Source of the DNA: Diphasiastrum complanatum
Taxonomy: Eukaryota > Streptophyta > Lycopodiopsida > Lycopodiales > Lycopodiaceae
Length of the DNA: 64,000 bases
Direction of reading: 5' to 3'
NCBI GenBank assembly: GCA_029204225.1
Contig: CM055095.1
Coordinates: 44,307,369-44,371,368, forward strand
Shown: in pieces, positions 21,725-32,663 of the stretch
Position numbering within the stretch: the stretch's first letter is position 1
How the letters are laid out: each line of letters opens with the position of its first letter
Program-made: the position numbers and the translations under genes
The notes under the pieces: generated by a model
The model's input: only the letters and a program-made list of their open reading frames with translations
The model's database searches: none
Told to the model about the DNA's origin: nothing

Positions 21725-23060
21725 AAAAAAATTAGATCCAGCCTACTCAAGCAGTGCTCGAGTTCTAGCCATTTCTTCTGCCCTCTCTATATGAACGCTT
21801 GTACTACAGTCTAGTCATTTTAGAACTTGAGGACTAACTCAAGTTGCAAGAGTTTTATAATGATACAAATTTATGGGTTCCTGTCTTGATTTGAAATTCC
21901 AACTTTGACATGTAACTCGAGCAATGCTCGACTTAGATACTGTTAATTGATAAGTGAAGATACTAAACTTTATTGGTTTTGTATTTTGAGAGCGGAAGAG
22001 ATGGTCAATCTTGTCTTTCTTTCCAAGAGTGTTTGACTTTGACATGGTGGGCAACCAGCTTCTACTTCTAGCTCGAGCACTGCTCGAGTTAAGACACCAA
22101 TTTAGGAAGTTTTTTTTTCTGAATTCACTAATATGGTAAAATTACTTTTTTGCACTTTTATCAAAGTATATGCAATCACCTTCTACCTCTAACCAGTGAG
22201 CACTGCTCAAGTTAGCCAAGAGATTATGTTGTTGATGTTCAATGTAGCACAAATTTCTCCATCCAACAATTGTGTTCCAACTTTGGCATGTAACTTGAGC
22301 AATGCTCAAGTTATAAACTCTTTATTGGTAAGTAAAAATATTGAAGTTTATTGGTTTTGTATTTTGAGAAGCTTTAACAGAAGTTCTAACAGTCTTATTT
22401 TTACAATGATGTTCTAGCACTGCTCGAGTTAGCCCAAATTATGTTATTGAAATTGAATGTGTCACAAGATTTGTCCAGGCACCAATTTTGATCCGACTTT
22501 GAAATGGCCGGAAACTAGCTTCTACTTCTAACTCAAGCACTACTCGAGTTAGGCAATTTTTTCGAATTTTTTTTTGGAACTCACCACTATGGAAAACCTA
22601 CAGATTTGCACTTTTATGAAAGTGGATTCAATTAGCTTTCCCCTCTAACTCGAGCATGGCTTGAGATAGCCAACATATTATGTTGTTGATGTTCAATGTA
22701 ACACAAAATTTGTCCATCCGTCAAATGTGTTCCATATTTGACATGTAACTCAAGCAATGCTCGAGCTAGAAACTGTTTATTGGTAAATAAAAATACTGAA
22801 CTTTATTGGTTTCGTATTTTGAGAGCGGAAGAGGGGGTCAATCTTGTCTTCCTTTCCAGTAGTGTCCGACTTCGACATGGTGGGCAATCTGCTTCTACCT
22901 CTAACTCGAGCACTGCTCGAGTTAGCCAACAGATTATGTTGTTGATGTTCAATGTAGCACAAAATTTTTCCAATTGTGTTCCAACATTGACATGAAAGTT
23001 GAGCAATGCTCTAGTTATAAATTGTTTATTGGTAAGTAAAATGTTGAAGTTATTGTTTCG
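21725..23060. repeat. Palindromic-motif array II
   Basis: About 12 further copies of the same palindrome, here in different spacer sequence (AGCCAACAGATTATGTTGTTG, TTTATTGGTAAGTAAAAAT, AGAGCGGAAGAG). Spacing is about 80-130 bases, with a higher-order repeat of about 375-410 bases in which a CACTG-centred and a CAATG-centred palindrome alternate. Spacer content differs from array I, so the palindrome is better conserved across arrays than what surrounds it. Part of the array recurs inverted at 49051-49645. Confidence 0.8.
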
Positions 23061-23114
23061 TATTTTCAGAAGCTTTAACAGAAGGAAGTTCTAACACTAC
23101 TATTTTTACAGTGA

Positions 23115-24270
23115 TGGATCATTTGTAGGAATAATTGTTCCCCTTATGAGTGACATCGAGAATTTAGTAAAGATTGACAATAAGTATGAGTGACATCGAG
23201 AATTTAGTTTGACAATAAGTATAAGTGGTACTTTGAGGTTTTTGAGAATGGTTCTAAATTAGACATATTTTTCTTTGTGCTTTGGATTGATACAGGAAAC
23301 ACTACGAGTTGTGGATGTGTGGTGGATATTCAAGAGGAATTTGATGATTGTGGTTCTGCATTTTTGAAAATATCTACTAAAAAGAATGAGAAATATTTTG
23401 AGATCTATGCTAGTATCGTTGATTATGATGTCGCGCTGATGGTAGCAAGCGTTTAGAAAAATCTGAACTCTTGCTACGGATAGAATTGGCTATTCACACA
23501 AGGAGATACTTGAAGGCTTTCGAAGGGCCAAAAGCAAAATTCAAAATTATCCTAGTTTTCTTGGGTCGGAAAGAAATGTTCCAAAAAAAAAGTCCAGACA
23601 ATGAACTAAAGAAGTGGAAGGGACAAGTACTACGGAGAGACATAATCACCATGAATCACCTGCAAATATGACTTTAGTGGTTACAATAGTGGACGCAATT
23701 CCACCTAGGAGTTTTCAACCACCTTCACAAAAAGAGCAAAAGAGCAGGAAAAATGGTGTCAAAGAAAAGAAGGATGTTTTGATTGAAGTTGTCTCAAAAA
23801 AATCAAAGGCCTCAAAATCATGCGATGAAGATGCACTTGCAAAAACAAATATGAGATTGGATGCCTTTAAGAAGTTGTATCCTCTGGGTATACAAACTGA
23901 GATTCAAATTGATGTAACCAAGTGTGAGCTTCTCCCAGTGCAATATAACTGTAGGCCTTTCAATGGAGATTATTGTGATGCGTTGCAGAGATTGTTGTTT
24001 AACACTATTGGGGTGAAGTTGCCCCCAGTAGATGTGATCCCATTTTATTCAAAAACTGGGGAGTTTGTAGAGGTGTTCGACAGCAAAATTTTAAAGGACA
24101 AGGCAGTACAGATAAAATTTTATGTTGTGGATGGACAACATACAATACAAGTGGCAATCTTTCACTTGGTTCCAACAAGGATGAACGCATTGAAGACATT
24201 TGAAGTGAAGAAAACTCAAATGATGAACAATAAATGTTGTTACACACTTTCAATAGGATCCAATAATTGA
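23115..24270 (+). pseudogene. Broken gene of unknown family with DGQH motif
   Basis: Three consecutive plus-strand pieces read as one protein if two frameshifts are allowed. Piece 1, about 23155-23456: MSDIENLVKIDNKY.., KWYFEVFENGSKLDIFFF, ending VDYDVALM. Piece 2, to 23671: KRLEKSELLLRIELAIHTRR, KAKFKIILVFLGRKEMF. Piece 3, 23614-24270: a Lys-rich linker, then LGIQTEIQIDVTKCELLPV, NTIGVKLPPVDVIPFYSKTG and FYVVDGQHTIQVAIFHL. VVDGQHTIQVA resembles the DGQH/DGNHR motif of ParB/sulfiredoxin-like nuclease-fold proteins, preceded by a hydrophobic VDVIPFY strand as in that fold. This assignment is inference from a short motif. A 36-base direct duplication at 23147-23220 disrupts the beginning. It stops just before the copia leader and directly follows palindromic array II. 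Confidence 0.45.
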
Positions 24271-24943
24271 GTACTATCTCCTCCTATGAAAGATCTTACA
24301 ACAATTTGTGAATTGATTATCACTAGCTACTCAAATCTCTCTAAAACAAGACCTATTTCACATCAAATGATGGAGTATAGGCAAAGTTAGGATCTAACAC
24401 TCTTAGCACGTGTGAAATACACTAAGAAACCAAATTTGACTCAAATACAATGATATTGCATGAAACAAAATGGCTAAGATCTCAAAACAGTGCCTAGATC
24501 ACATATAGATGAGATTGGCAAGCATACAACTGTGATTTTGGATCAACCAAGCAATCTCTTGACCAAACCAAATGTGTCCACCTAGGTCTAGGTGCCCTAC
24601 CTAACCCTCTTCAAAAGCTTATAACTTTTGATTGGCTCAACCAAATGGAATGAAACTGATTGCAACAGAAACTAGACAAAAATAGCTTCAAAACAAGCTA
24701 TCAAGCAAGATAAATAGATCAAACATGAGAGAGAACTTCCAAACTGAAATTGGATGTTCCTCACACGTGTCTGAGCACCTGATTCCGTACAGTACCAGGT
24801 CAGACCCAATCAATGTCCTTTTGATCTCTTTTGATCCAAGATTGAACAAGATAGCTAGGAAAATGGGCCTTGACAACTTCTAGCTCAAGATTGATGAAAA
24901 TTTTTTCACTTAGATGGATCAAAATGCATGGTAACCTTAGGTA
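24271..24943 (-). other. Leader of Copia-C (non-coding)
   Basis: Sequence inward (left) of the primer-binding site and LTR of a minus-strand copia element. No gag is present, so the body of the element is missing. A 62-codon frame (24876-24688) is not recognisable. Confidence 0.5.
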
Positions 24944-24956
24944 GGCTCTGATACCA
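24944..24956 (-). promoter_or_regulatory. Primer-binding site of Copia-C (tRNA-iMet)
   Basis: Minus-strand TGGTATCAGAGCC, directly against the LTR end at 24957. Confidence 0.92.
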
Positions 24957-25616
24957 TGTTGAATTTCACACGTGTAGACTGTCCACTACATGTACTTGTG
25001 ATCTCCTAAGGTGTGTAGATGCACCAAGATCAAGACTAGATTGAGATTCAAGATCAATCTTGAATCCTATGGCAAAAACACACTACTACATGCATTCAAT
25101 CACTTCCAACTCTCACTCACACGTGTGGTAAGTATTCAAAAAATAATCTAAGTAAAAACACGCTGCTCTCCTCGGGTAGAGAGAGAAAATGCATCATCAG
25201 CTCTCGGGTAGAGAGAGAAAGCTAGAAATCCAATAACTCACAAAATCCATGAAATCACCAAATCAATCACATTCAAAATGACGAGTACAATGATACTAGT
25301 AGGTCCACGAGCTACCACTATGCCTAACTATGATTGGACCATATTTTGTCACCTCTTGATCCTATTGGATCATTGATCTATGCACCTCTTAATTCTATTG
25401 GACTATATTCAAGCACACCTCAATTTCCTATTGGACCTCACAAGGTTCCACCTCTAAATCCTATTGGACCTCTTGGAATTCATCAAACAAAAACTTTACA
25501 CTTGTCTACACTCTAATTAGCAAGTATTTAGCCTCTTACTCTATTTTGGCTCAATAGTGGCATTACAAGTGGAAATGCATAATTTGCCATCTATGCCAAA
25601 TTTATTCCTATCAACA
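24957..25616 (-). mobile_element. Copia-C LTR
   Basis: A 660-base LTR with inverted ends TGTTGA / TCAACA and a perfect primer-binding site immediately inside. It contains a local repeat of CTCTCGGGTAGAGAGAGAAA (near 25155-25215) and an internal minisatellite built on TCCTATTGGA (25360-25470). No second LTR of this family is in the window. Confidence 0.85.
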
Positions 25617-25935
25617 TCCTACACCTAGATGCTTGATGTAAAAAACATAAGACCCCTATATCTAACATAGATAATCTTTTTCAATTCTTCACAGGCATAT
25701 GTTGGATTTGCAGCAAATTGGATAGCTCTTTCTCCAAAGTGCTAAGTTCCTCAAATTTTCTTTGAATCTAGTTGTAGCGAACCTTTGCAAATTGCACCTC
25801 AACAATAATTTGACAAGGATCCAACCAAGAGTTTTGCTACCATTCACGCAATTACAAAGAGCTTAATCTACCATAGCTAGCAAACATGAAGAGCTCAATA
25901 CAAGACTAAGAACTTCCAAAAGCCAACTATACATA
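25617..25935. other. Unassigned stretch
   Basis: On the minus strand a short interrupted frame (Q-R-K-F-E-E-L-S-T-L-E-K-E-L-like) has coiled-coil character, but it is broken by stops and I cannot assign it. Ends in a poly-A run at 25940-25950. Confidence 0.3.
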
Positions 25936-27041
25936 ATGAACAAAAAAAAAAATTACACCAGAATTGATGACCTTACACAACAAATTCCATCTGTGCCTGC
26001 CTGCACCGGAGCCTCAGACCATCCCGAGTATCTGGAAGCAGTCGCAAAGATTGACAAGCTCGAACAGGAGCTGTCAGATCTCCAACAACAAACGGAAGAT
26101 CAGAAGCTGGCTGCTGAGTTGCAAACTCAGGACTTGGCAACTGCATCTACACAGCCAAAGTGAATGCGGCGGAATCGGTCGAAGGTATGTGCTGACAGAT
26201 TCCGTACATTTGCTAAACGCTTCTGAAAATCGTGTCCACCTACTTTTAACATTGAATTACAATGGTGTATGGCATCGCCTTCGACGATTGGAAGCGACCA
26301 TGGGAGAAGGAAGACTTTCTCTGGTTATGGGCCCAGCTTTCTATTGAGCAGAAAGGATGTCTCTGCTAGGGCATAATCCAGGGAAAGTTTAAAGTCCTAC
26401 CTTTCGGGTCAGCAGAGTTATACATAGGCTCTTCGGCTATGTATGCTCTCGAATACATTCGCATCAAAGAACTTCAATTTTTGCAGAACAAAGAAAATAA
26501 GTGACATTTTTGGAAGCGAAATTCGCAGTTTCAATTATACAAACCCAAAGCTATTGCGGATTTAGGTGCATTCGATGACGCGGGGTTGTTGATCAACATT
26601 AATATGGCATATCTAGAACTATTCAGTCTATATGTGGATTGGGAGCAAAACCTTGAAGAATATTTTGCGGAGATTCGACATAATCTGCAGGATAGAAGGA
26701 AGTCATTCAGATATAAGCAATTTTGTACATATTCATTTTGGCAGTTTGGTACCTTTGCGGCAAAGACATTATTCTTTATTCAGAATCTGTATGTTAAAAG
26801 CAATTTTATTAGATTCTCATCTCAATACTGTGAAGAAATCACTCTACGAAGTGATTCAGACAAAGATACAAAGTTGACTCAGGAGTTGTTCGATGGAACA
26901 TTACTCCCTGTTGAACTAGAAGAATTCAGCAACCTCCCAGTTGACCGATATACAAAATCCAAAGAAGATTTGTTGTTGATCGAAGCTCAACAAAACTTGG
27001 AGCTAGCTCAAAAACTATATGAAGAATTGAATAATTCATAA
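25936..27041 (+). pseudogene. Gag-like or accessory ORF of a gypsy-type element, broken
   Basis: Two main pieces. 25936-26163 has a coiled-coil-like segment (AVAKIDKLEQELSDLQQQTE). 26586-27041 encodes 151 residues, Trp/Tyr-rich then acidic, ending QNLELAQKLYEELNNS. Between them one frame reads IAFDDWKRPWEKEDFLWLWA and FGSAELYIGSSAMYALEYI with single stops. It lies about 300 bases before a polypurine tract and gypsy-type LTR, so it belongs to that element, either as a gag brought near the 3' LTR by internal deletion or as a 3' accessory ORF. No known domain is recognised. Confidence 0.45.
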
Positions 27042-27330
27042 ATATTATTCACGTCTTTGTCATGCTGATGCGTATCTGTGATACTGAAGGTAGATCTTTG
27101 CAGTTTGAAGATGTTTTGAAGTTTGATTCCAGTTTTCATCAAACAATTTCAACTCAAAAACAACCTACTCAACACAACAACAAGACACATATTCTCTGAA
27201 GAAATATCTAAAGGACGAATCATATGAAGAAATATTTTTTTTCGCCTCAATGAAAATCTTACGAACAAGAATGTTTCTTGAGTAATCCTCGAAGTAAAGA
27301 TGATATGTTCACGAGGACGTTTCACATTTG

Positions 27331-28608
27331 AGGAAGGGGATATGTGATGTCACGCAAATATCAAAAATTGAATATCAACATAAATATGGCATAATATACT
27401 CGAAAATGAAGATGTGAGCTGGTTAAGTATAAATCATGAAGAGGCCTAAGTCATTTATTGAGAATATATCTCCTAGGTACTTGCCTTATAAATTAAGGGC
27501 TAGACCTTCAATAGGAAAAGACATTGCCTTGGATAACCCTTAACTAGGCCGTCCATACGAAATGACTAGTTATGAAAAGACATGTTAAACTAAAGTAACT
27601 TTAACTCATAGTTAAGTATACCTCTTATGGTATAGTTGAACGTATTTTTAGTTTAATTCTTAACTAGACCCTTTCGCGGGAGCGACGCACCTACTGTTTA
27701 AGAGGTGTGTTTGTTCACCCCGTAGAACATATATTGATCTCACACTTCAGTCTCAATCATCGAGAGAGAAGAGTTTATGCTTATGTAAGAGATTGAAGAA
27801 GTGAATAGAGTTTTGTGAGTTATTCCCCCTTATCTCTGTTCTCTGCACTGTTGAGTGTGAGTGATCTTAAGTCTGCTAACAATCTCTAACACATTTCATG
27901 AATTACTCTCTGATCAGATAGACGCTCTAGTGCATTACAGTCGTTTGTTGTGTTTCCGTAAAGCATGCTCTAAAGAACTGTCTTAAAATCATCTTATTCG
28001 TCTGTTGCCAATACTTTCTTTTCGACACTCGAATAATGACTATCTTTGTGCAGTCTAGCACGATCATTGAATTAAGTTGTATGTATACAAATGAGATGAC
28101 AGTCCCTGTCTGAAGAATTGAGTCTCTGATCTATTTTCCTGATTGGCATTGACATAAGTTTCTAACGTGCTCTAAAACCATTTGTGCTCTTTAACCATTA
28201 AGTTGGGCTTTAGTTGTTAAGGACTATTGTCTAGGAACGAATAGTTCGCGAATTCAATTAATCAATTGTCTGCACAGTCGCGAATACATCGAACAATTCC
28301 CGATTTTCTGTTGACAACATAGTCAGCCAGAGTGTAGTCTGTTGTACCACTTTGATAACATTTCATTTGTAGAATGCGTTTCCTTCAATTCGATAGAGGC
28401 CAGATTGTTGTTCTGAATTCATTAACATTACCCATTCCAAATATAAGTAATACTGGTTACTTTTTAATGTCTGTCGACAACCAGAATAACATTCAAAACC
28501 ACCTGCCATAATTATACCAAAAACATAATTTTCTAACGCTATCTTCTGTGGGAACGATACTTTTCACTACAAAATCTATATTAAACTTGTTGGTATAGTA
28601 CGACATCA
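27331..28608 (+). mobile_element. Gypsy-type 3' LTR with polypurine tract
   Basis: Polypurine tract AGGAAGGGGA at 27331-27340, followed by an LTR of about 1,264 bases from TGATGTC (27345) to GACATCA (28608), a perfect 7-base inverted terminus. The tail (GGGAACGATACTTTTCACTA, then TTGTTGGTATAGTACG) resembles plant Ty3/gypsy LTR ends. The right neighbour is Copia-A sequence resuming mid-protein. No 5' partner LTR is in the window. Confidence 0.7.
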
Positions 28609-29168
28609 CCTGAATTATTCTTTTGTACAACAAATGTCTAAACAATCTATTGTTATTGATCTCGATTATCCAGATAGGAAAGTCAAATTATCTGTTTGTC
28701 AAGACTATCTAGTCAATAAACCGCCCATGAAACCATTTAAATCAAGCCATCAGCATGTTGCTAGAGGATTGTTTGGTGTACTTTATCAAGAAGAAATTTG
28801 AAGGCTTCAATTGTTTTATAATCTTCAAGAAGCATGCAGAGAAAGAAATTGGCGAACAAATCAACGGCCTGAGGTCCGACAATGGTAGAGAGTACATCTC
28901 TACCGTACTCAAGGAGTACTGCCAGAGCCAAGGCATTGAACAACAATTTATCACTCCTTATTCACCTCAATCTAATGGCTTAGCCGAGAGGAAGAATCAT
29001 GCCCTGGTCGAGTCTGCCAGATGTATGCTAACACATGAATCTTTGCCGAAGAGCTTCTGGGCTAAAGCTATCTCCACTACAGCTTACGTCCAAAACATAT
29101 GTTTGACTAAGGCCCTCATAGGCAAAACACCACATGAGGTCTGGACAGGTTATAAGGCTTCAATGAAA
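28609..29168 (+). pseudogene. Copia-A GAG-pre-integrase/integrase fragment
   Basis: Starts abruptly at LNYSFVQQMSKQS right after the gypsy LTR. The GAG-pre-integrase tail has lost one Cys (CQDYLVNK). After SSHQHV the common integrase deletion joins to YFIKKKFEGFNCF. This copy retains the second catalytic Asp (LRSDNGREY) and the Glu (GLAERKNH), and ends at the GKTPHEVWTGYKASMK motif, then jumps to unrelated sequence. It is the only Copia-A integrase fragment here with that Asp, so it diverged before the D-to-N change of the other copies. Confidence 0.85.
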
Positions 29169-29239
29169 TGTGACTCTTTTATAAGCGATCCAAATCACAT
29201 GTGTCTAATGATTCTCACAACTACGAATATATTCTTTCA

Positions 29240-29680
29240 TAGAAAGCTTGAAAGTAGTGTCATTACTGCATTTTGATCATCTATGACATATCCGACAGTG
29301 CCCATTTGCTTCAGCAGGTTCTTGAACTGGTTGATGTGACTCTATAGGGAATCTTCGTTGGTCATCTTGAGCGAGAAAATCTTCTTCCTGAGATGTAGCT
29401 TGGAAGCTATGTCGCACACATTATACAGAGTGCTCAAGATGTCCCAGACATCCTTGGAGGTCTGAGCTTTAGACACATGGCCGATTTGAGTGTCTGATAT
29501 ATTGAGGATGATCAGCGCAAAGACTTTGCCATCTTTCAGCTTCCATCAGGAAATTGTAGCATCGTCAGCTTTGCGTCTTATCTCTGCACCTATAACAACG
29601 TCATACATTTCGTTAGCCATTAGCATAGTTCTCATCTTAAATTTATATAGATGGTAATTGGCTCCATCATGCTTGTCCAT
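29240..29680 (-). pseudogene. Copia-A gag fragment
   Basis: Minus-strand UBN2 gag from ATG 29680-29678, with the same early TAG-type interruption, SRWKL-type segment degraded (CATCAGG replaces CATCGAG), VLIILNISDTQIGHV and KIFSLKMTNEDSL. It lacks the one-base deletion and the Copia-B insertion, and is more diverged from the tandem units than they are from each other. Confidence 0.8.
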
Positions 29681-29711
29681 TATAGGACTGGCTTTCCCTT
29701 GGGAATCCATG

Positions 29712-30088
29712 TGGATATTAGTCTAAGTGATAGTAGTAACTATTAGTGACTTGAGAATGAAAATAGACTAAATCACTAACTTCACTTCATTCCATTTCAA
29801 AGAAATATGCGAGAACAAATGCTCTTTATATAGCCTCGTGTTCTAAATATGAAATAACCCTCTTAAGTTCCATAACCGCTTTTGACAAGGATCGAAATAA
29901 CATATGGACTCTAGGTCAAAATAAAGTTTGACCATGGATCGATTTGATCTTCGACCTGGTATCAGAATACACTTATTCTATTTCAAGCTCAATCTTTTTA
30001 AAACAACAAATAAACTATCACAAGAAATAACTATTTTGCATTACGTAGATCTAAATAAGAGACAACTAGATCATGCCATGTTATCACA
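29712..30088 (-). mobile_element. Copia-A LTR1 copy
   Basis: About 377 bases, minus-strand ends TGTGATA and a TATCCA-like end, TATA box near 29827-29838. It is placed correctly upstream of the gag fragment; beyond it 30089-30270 is a shortened segment X, so X adjoins LTR1 here too. Confidence 0.7.
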
Positions 30089-30270
30089 TGTCTTCATCCT
30101 CAGATTGAGCAGGTCCTCCAAATGTACATGAATTGTTGTAATGTGCTCCTTCCAAAAATCTATTAAACTTTTCATATGAAAATTTGGGGCTACACAACAT
30201 CGTTGTTGTAATCTATACAAAAATTTGCTATCGGTGTTGGAAAAAAAATGACCGGCATCGATCATTAATT

Positions 30271-30780
30271 GTTTTTTTAAAGATCATTGATGAACAACCA
30301 CTTCATCCCTCGTTTTAAGGAAATTATCAATTTCAATAAAAGTTAACTATATGTGAAAATGTAAGAGTCTGATCTTTTGAATATAATTCACCATAGGATT
30401 TTACTAGAGATCTAGTGAGCAACATCGATTAGAAAACTATCAGACAAGTAACTGATTTCAAATTTTTACCAATTTTAAATTCAACAAAAAAGAAAAAAAT
30501 TCAAATTTTAACTTTCAATCTGGGAGTTCCCAACTCCAAAAGGCAAAAGAATGACAATACAGTAAAACCTGTCGGCAATTTCATTGTGGTTCCTCTTGTC
30601 AATTTTAACTTATCTATCACCACAAAATAATTTAGACTTAGTGATAAACTCAGTTTAATCAATTCACTAATCTAAACTGATTCCATAGATGACAAAAAAA
30701 TGACCGAAATTTTTATTTCTTCGGAAAACTCAAATTTTTTTGGAAAAATTCGAAACACTGTCCGATTTCTAATGTTACTA
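30271..30780. other. AT-rich stretch, partly repeated at 33790-34432
   Basis: 30365-30690 matches pieces at 33790-33850 and 34140-34430 (for example GGGAGTTCCCAACTCCAAAA, itself a short palindrome). No gene recognised. Confidence 0.5.
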
Positions 30781-31005
30781 ACCCAATGTCAAACTGGCAT
30801 GAAAGCACACTACATCAGTTACAAACGTCATTACGGAATGTTTTTACGTAAACTTCAGTTTTACGGAATTTGTCATCCATTAACACTGATTTGTGACCCA
30901 ACTGTCAGAGCACATGCGTATGACCACTCAAATCAATTGTAAATCTCTCATGCATGTCAGAATCACTTTGAGAATCAACATGAAACTAATCCATGCAAGC
31001 ACAGT
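30781..31005. repeat. Segment Z, copy outside Copia-A
   Basis: About 225 bases matching the left part of the segment Z found inside Copia-A at 11072 and 15044, with a 12-base insertion. It directly precedes the chromovirus integrase remnant. Confidence 0.7.
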
Positions 31006-31015
31006 ACAACTCTTC

Positions 31016-31946
31016 ATTGAAAAGGTGTTCAGTTTGTATGGTTTGCTGAACGATATCGTTAACGATCAGGATTCCAAGTTCACTGGCAACTTCTGGTAGG
31101 CGGTCTTTGAAAGACTGGAAACTACTTTATGTGTATCATTTATGGATCACCTAGAAACCGAGGGTCAGACCGAATGTGTCAACTAGTCGATGGAAGATAT
31201 GCTTTGCGCATATGTTTCCATGCAACAATCGAATTGGGAAAAGTATCTCCCAATGGTTGAGTTCGCATACAATAGTATGAAGTATTCTGCCACTGGTTTT
31301 AGTTCTTTTATGCTCTTGTACGACTTTTAGCCTCGTTCTCCTATCTCCGTTGGACTCAAAGGTCTCAAGGTTTAAGCTGCAGCAGATTTCTTGCATGATA
31401 TGTAGGAAATGTTGCAGGTGGCTAGGGAAAGCATTAGATCGGCTCAAGATAGAGCCAGTTCTATGCCAACCGAAGTCGCATTCCTCGAGAGTTTGAAATC
31501 GGTGATTGGGTGTACCTTAGAATCCCCAAGGACTCTAAGACACTTCGAACGGGGAAATGTCTGAAGTTATCTCCTCATTTTAGCGGTCTTTTCAAAGTTC
31601 TTAACAAGATTGGTAGGGCTGCTTATAGACTAGAACTCCTTGTTGGAACTAAGGTTCATCCTATATTCCATGTTAGTCATTTAAAGGAACAACTTGGTGG
31701 GAAAGATGACCTGATACCACAGATGATCTAATTCTATTGGAGGATTTGACTGCTTTTGTACCCCATGAACCGGAAAGGATCGTGGATACTTGACGACATC
31801 AACTGAGAAATCGTTTGATTTTTAAACATCTGATTTGTTGGAAAGATAAGTTAAATGATGAGGACACCTGGGAGAAGGAGGATGATTTAAGATTTAGATT
31901 CCCTAGTTTTTTTCCAAAGAAGAAAGCTTTTATGGGTGGGGGGAAA
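31016..31946 (+). pseudogene. Chromovirus integrase C-terminus and chromodomain, broken
   Basis: Ty3/gypsy integrase remnant. The core starts FIEKVFSLYGL and keeps Asp in VNDQDSKFT and Glu in EGQTE, with W-x-x-Y-L-P-M-V-E-F-A-Y-N following; stops occur at NFW-TAG, VN-TAG, DF-TAG and DM-TAG. After a frameshift the GPF/GPY-like module reads IGDWVYLRIP, LSPHFSGLFKVLNKIG, YRLEL and HPIFHVSHLKEQL. A chromodomain-like tail follows: PERIVDT, LRNRLIFKHLICWK and DEDTWEKEDDLRFRFP. The element is dead. It ends in a G-rich polypurine tract (31934-31946) adjoining the LTR. Confidence 0.88.
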
Positions 31947-32397
31947 TGTTATATACCATAACGGTACGCCCCTCAGTGACGGCCTCGCAAGGAGCATGAT
32001 GCAAGACTGGAGTTTTCAACATGTTTCGGTGCCACGCATCACCATCCTAGGTGGTCACATGTCGCCAGCAAAACTGTGCTTGAAGGGACCCACTGTGCTA
32101 TGCCTATATAGTGGTGGGGTTTCTCGTGCATGAGCCAGGATGTATCTTTAGGCTAGGAGATGTGTGCCAGGGAGAGCTGAGTGCGATGACTCGTGGTATG
32201 GGATGCCAATTATCGTAGGAGGCTTGAATGGACATGATTATGTCGATTGCTCCAATGCATGGGGGTGGGTCGGTTGTGACCCTATAGATGGGCAGTTATG
32301 GTGCATCGTCACTGGTATGGGGTGTGTGGAACCTTTAAGGCAGTCGATGATCCTAGGGAGTTGTAACATATTCCCAATCATTATTCTTGTTAATACA
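31947..32397 (+). mobile_element. Chromovirus 3' LTR
   Basis: Begins TGTTATATACC immediately after the polypurine tract, contains a TATA box (GCCTATATAGTGG near 32100) and probably ends TAATACA at 32397 (about 451 bases). A shortened copy without the first 38 bases lies at 34432-34875. Confidence 0.75.
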
Positions 32398-32660
32398 TTA
32401 TGAATATGCACGTGAATTAGACATTGGCCATTGAGTTGAAGAGAATCCATAGGAATAAGAGTCGCGAGTTGAAGCCACTTTAAGCTCTTGTGAAATGGAT
32501 CCATGAGGCATTGAACAAGATTGGTATGAGTTGGATTTCTATGGCATAATGAAATCTCTTCATTGCTAGTAGTATCCATGTTGAATACCTCATTTCCATT
32601 AGATTGTTGTCAAAAATAAAATCATTCACTGAAGCTCCCAAATCAAACTGAAATGGTTCG
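32398..32660 (-). pseudogene. Unknown reading-frame fragment U, copy 1
   Basis: Minus-strand frame with MDTTSNEEISL, LVQCLMDPFHKSLKW and IPMDSLQLNGQ, shared with the longer copy at 34876-35351. Frame-disrupting differences between copies indicate decay. No family recognised. It is the flank of the LTR in both copies. Confidence 0.4.
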
Positions 32661-32663
32661 CAT

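Noticed and set aside
29957-29970. TGGTATCAGAATAC on the plus strand (also near 5156) as a primer-binding site
   Set aside because: It lies inside LTR1, in the orientation opposite to the gag, and other LTR1 copies do not keep the match. Probably chance.
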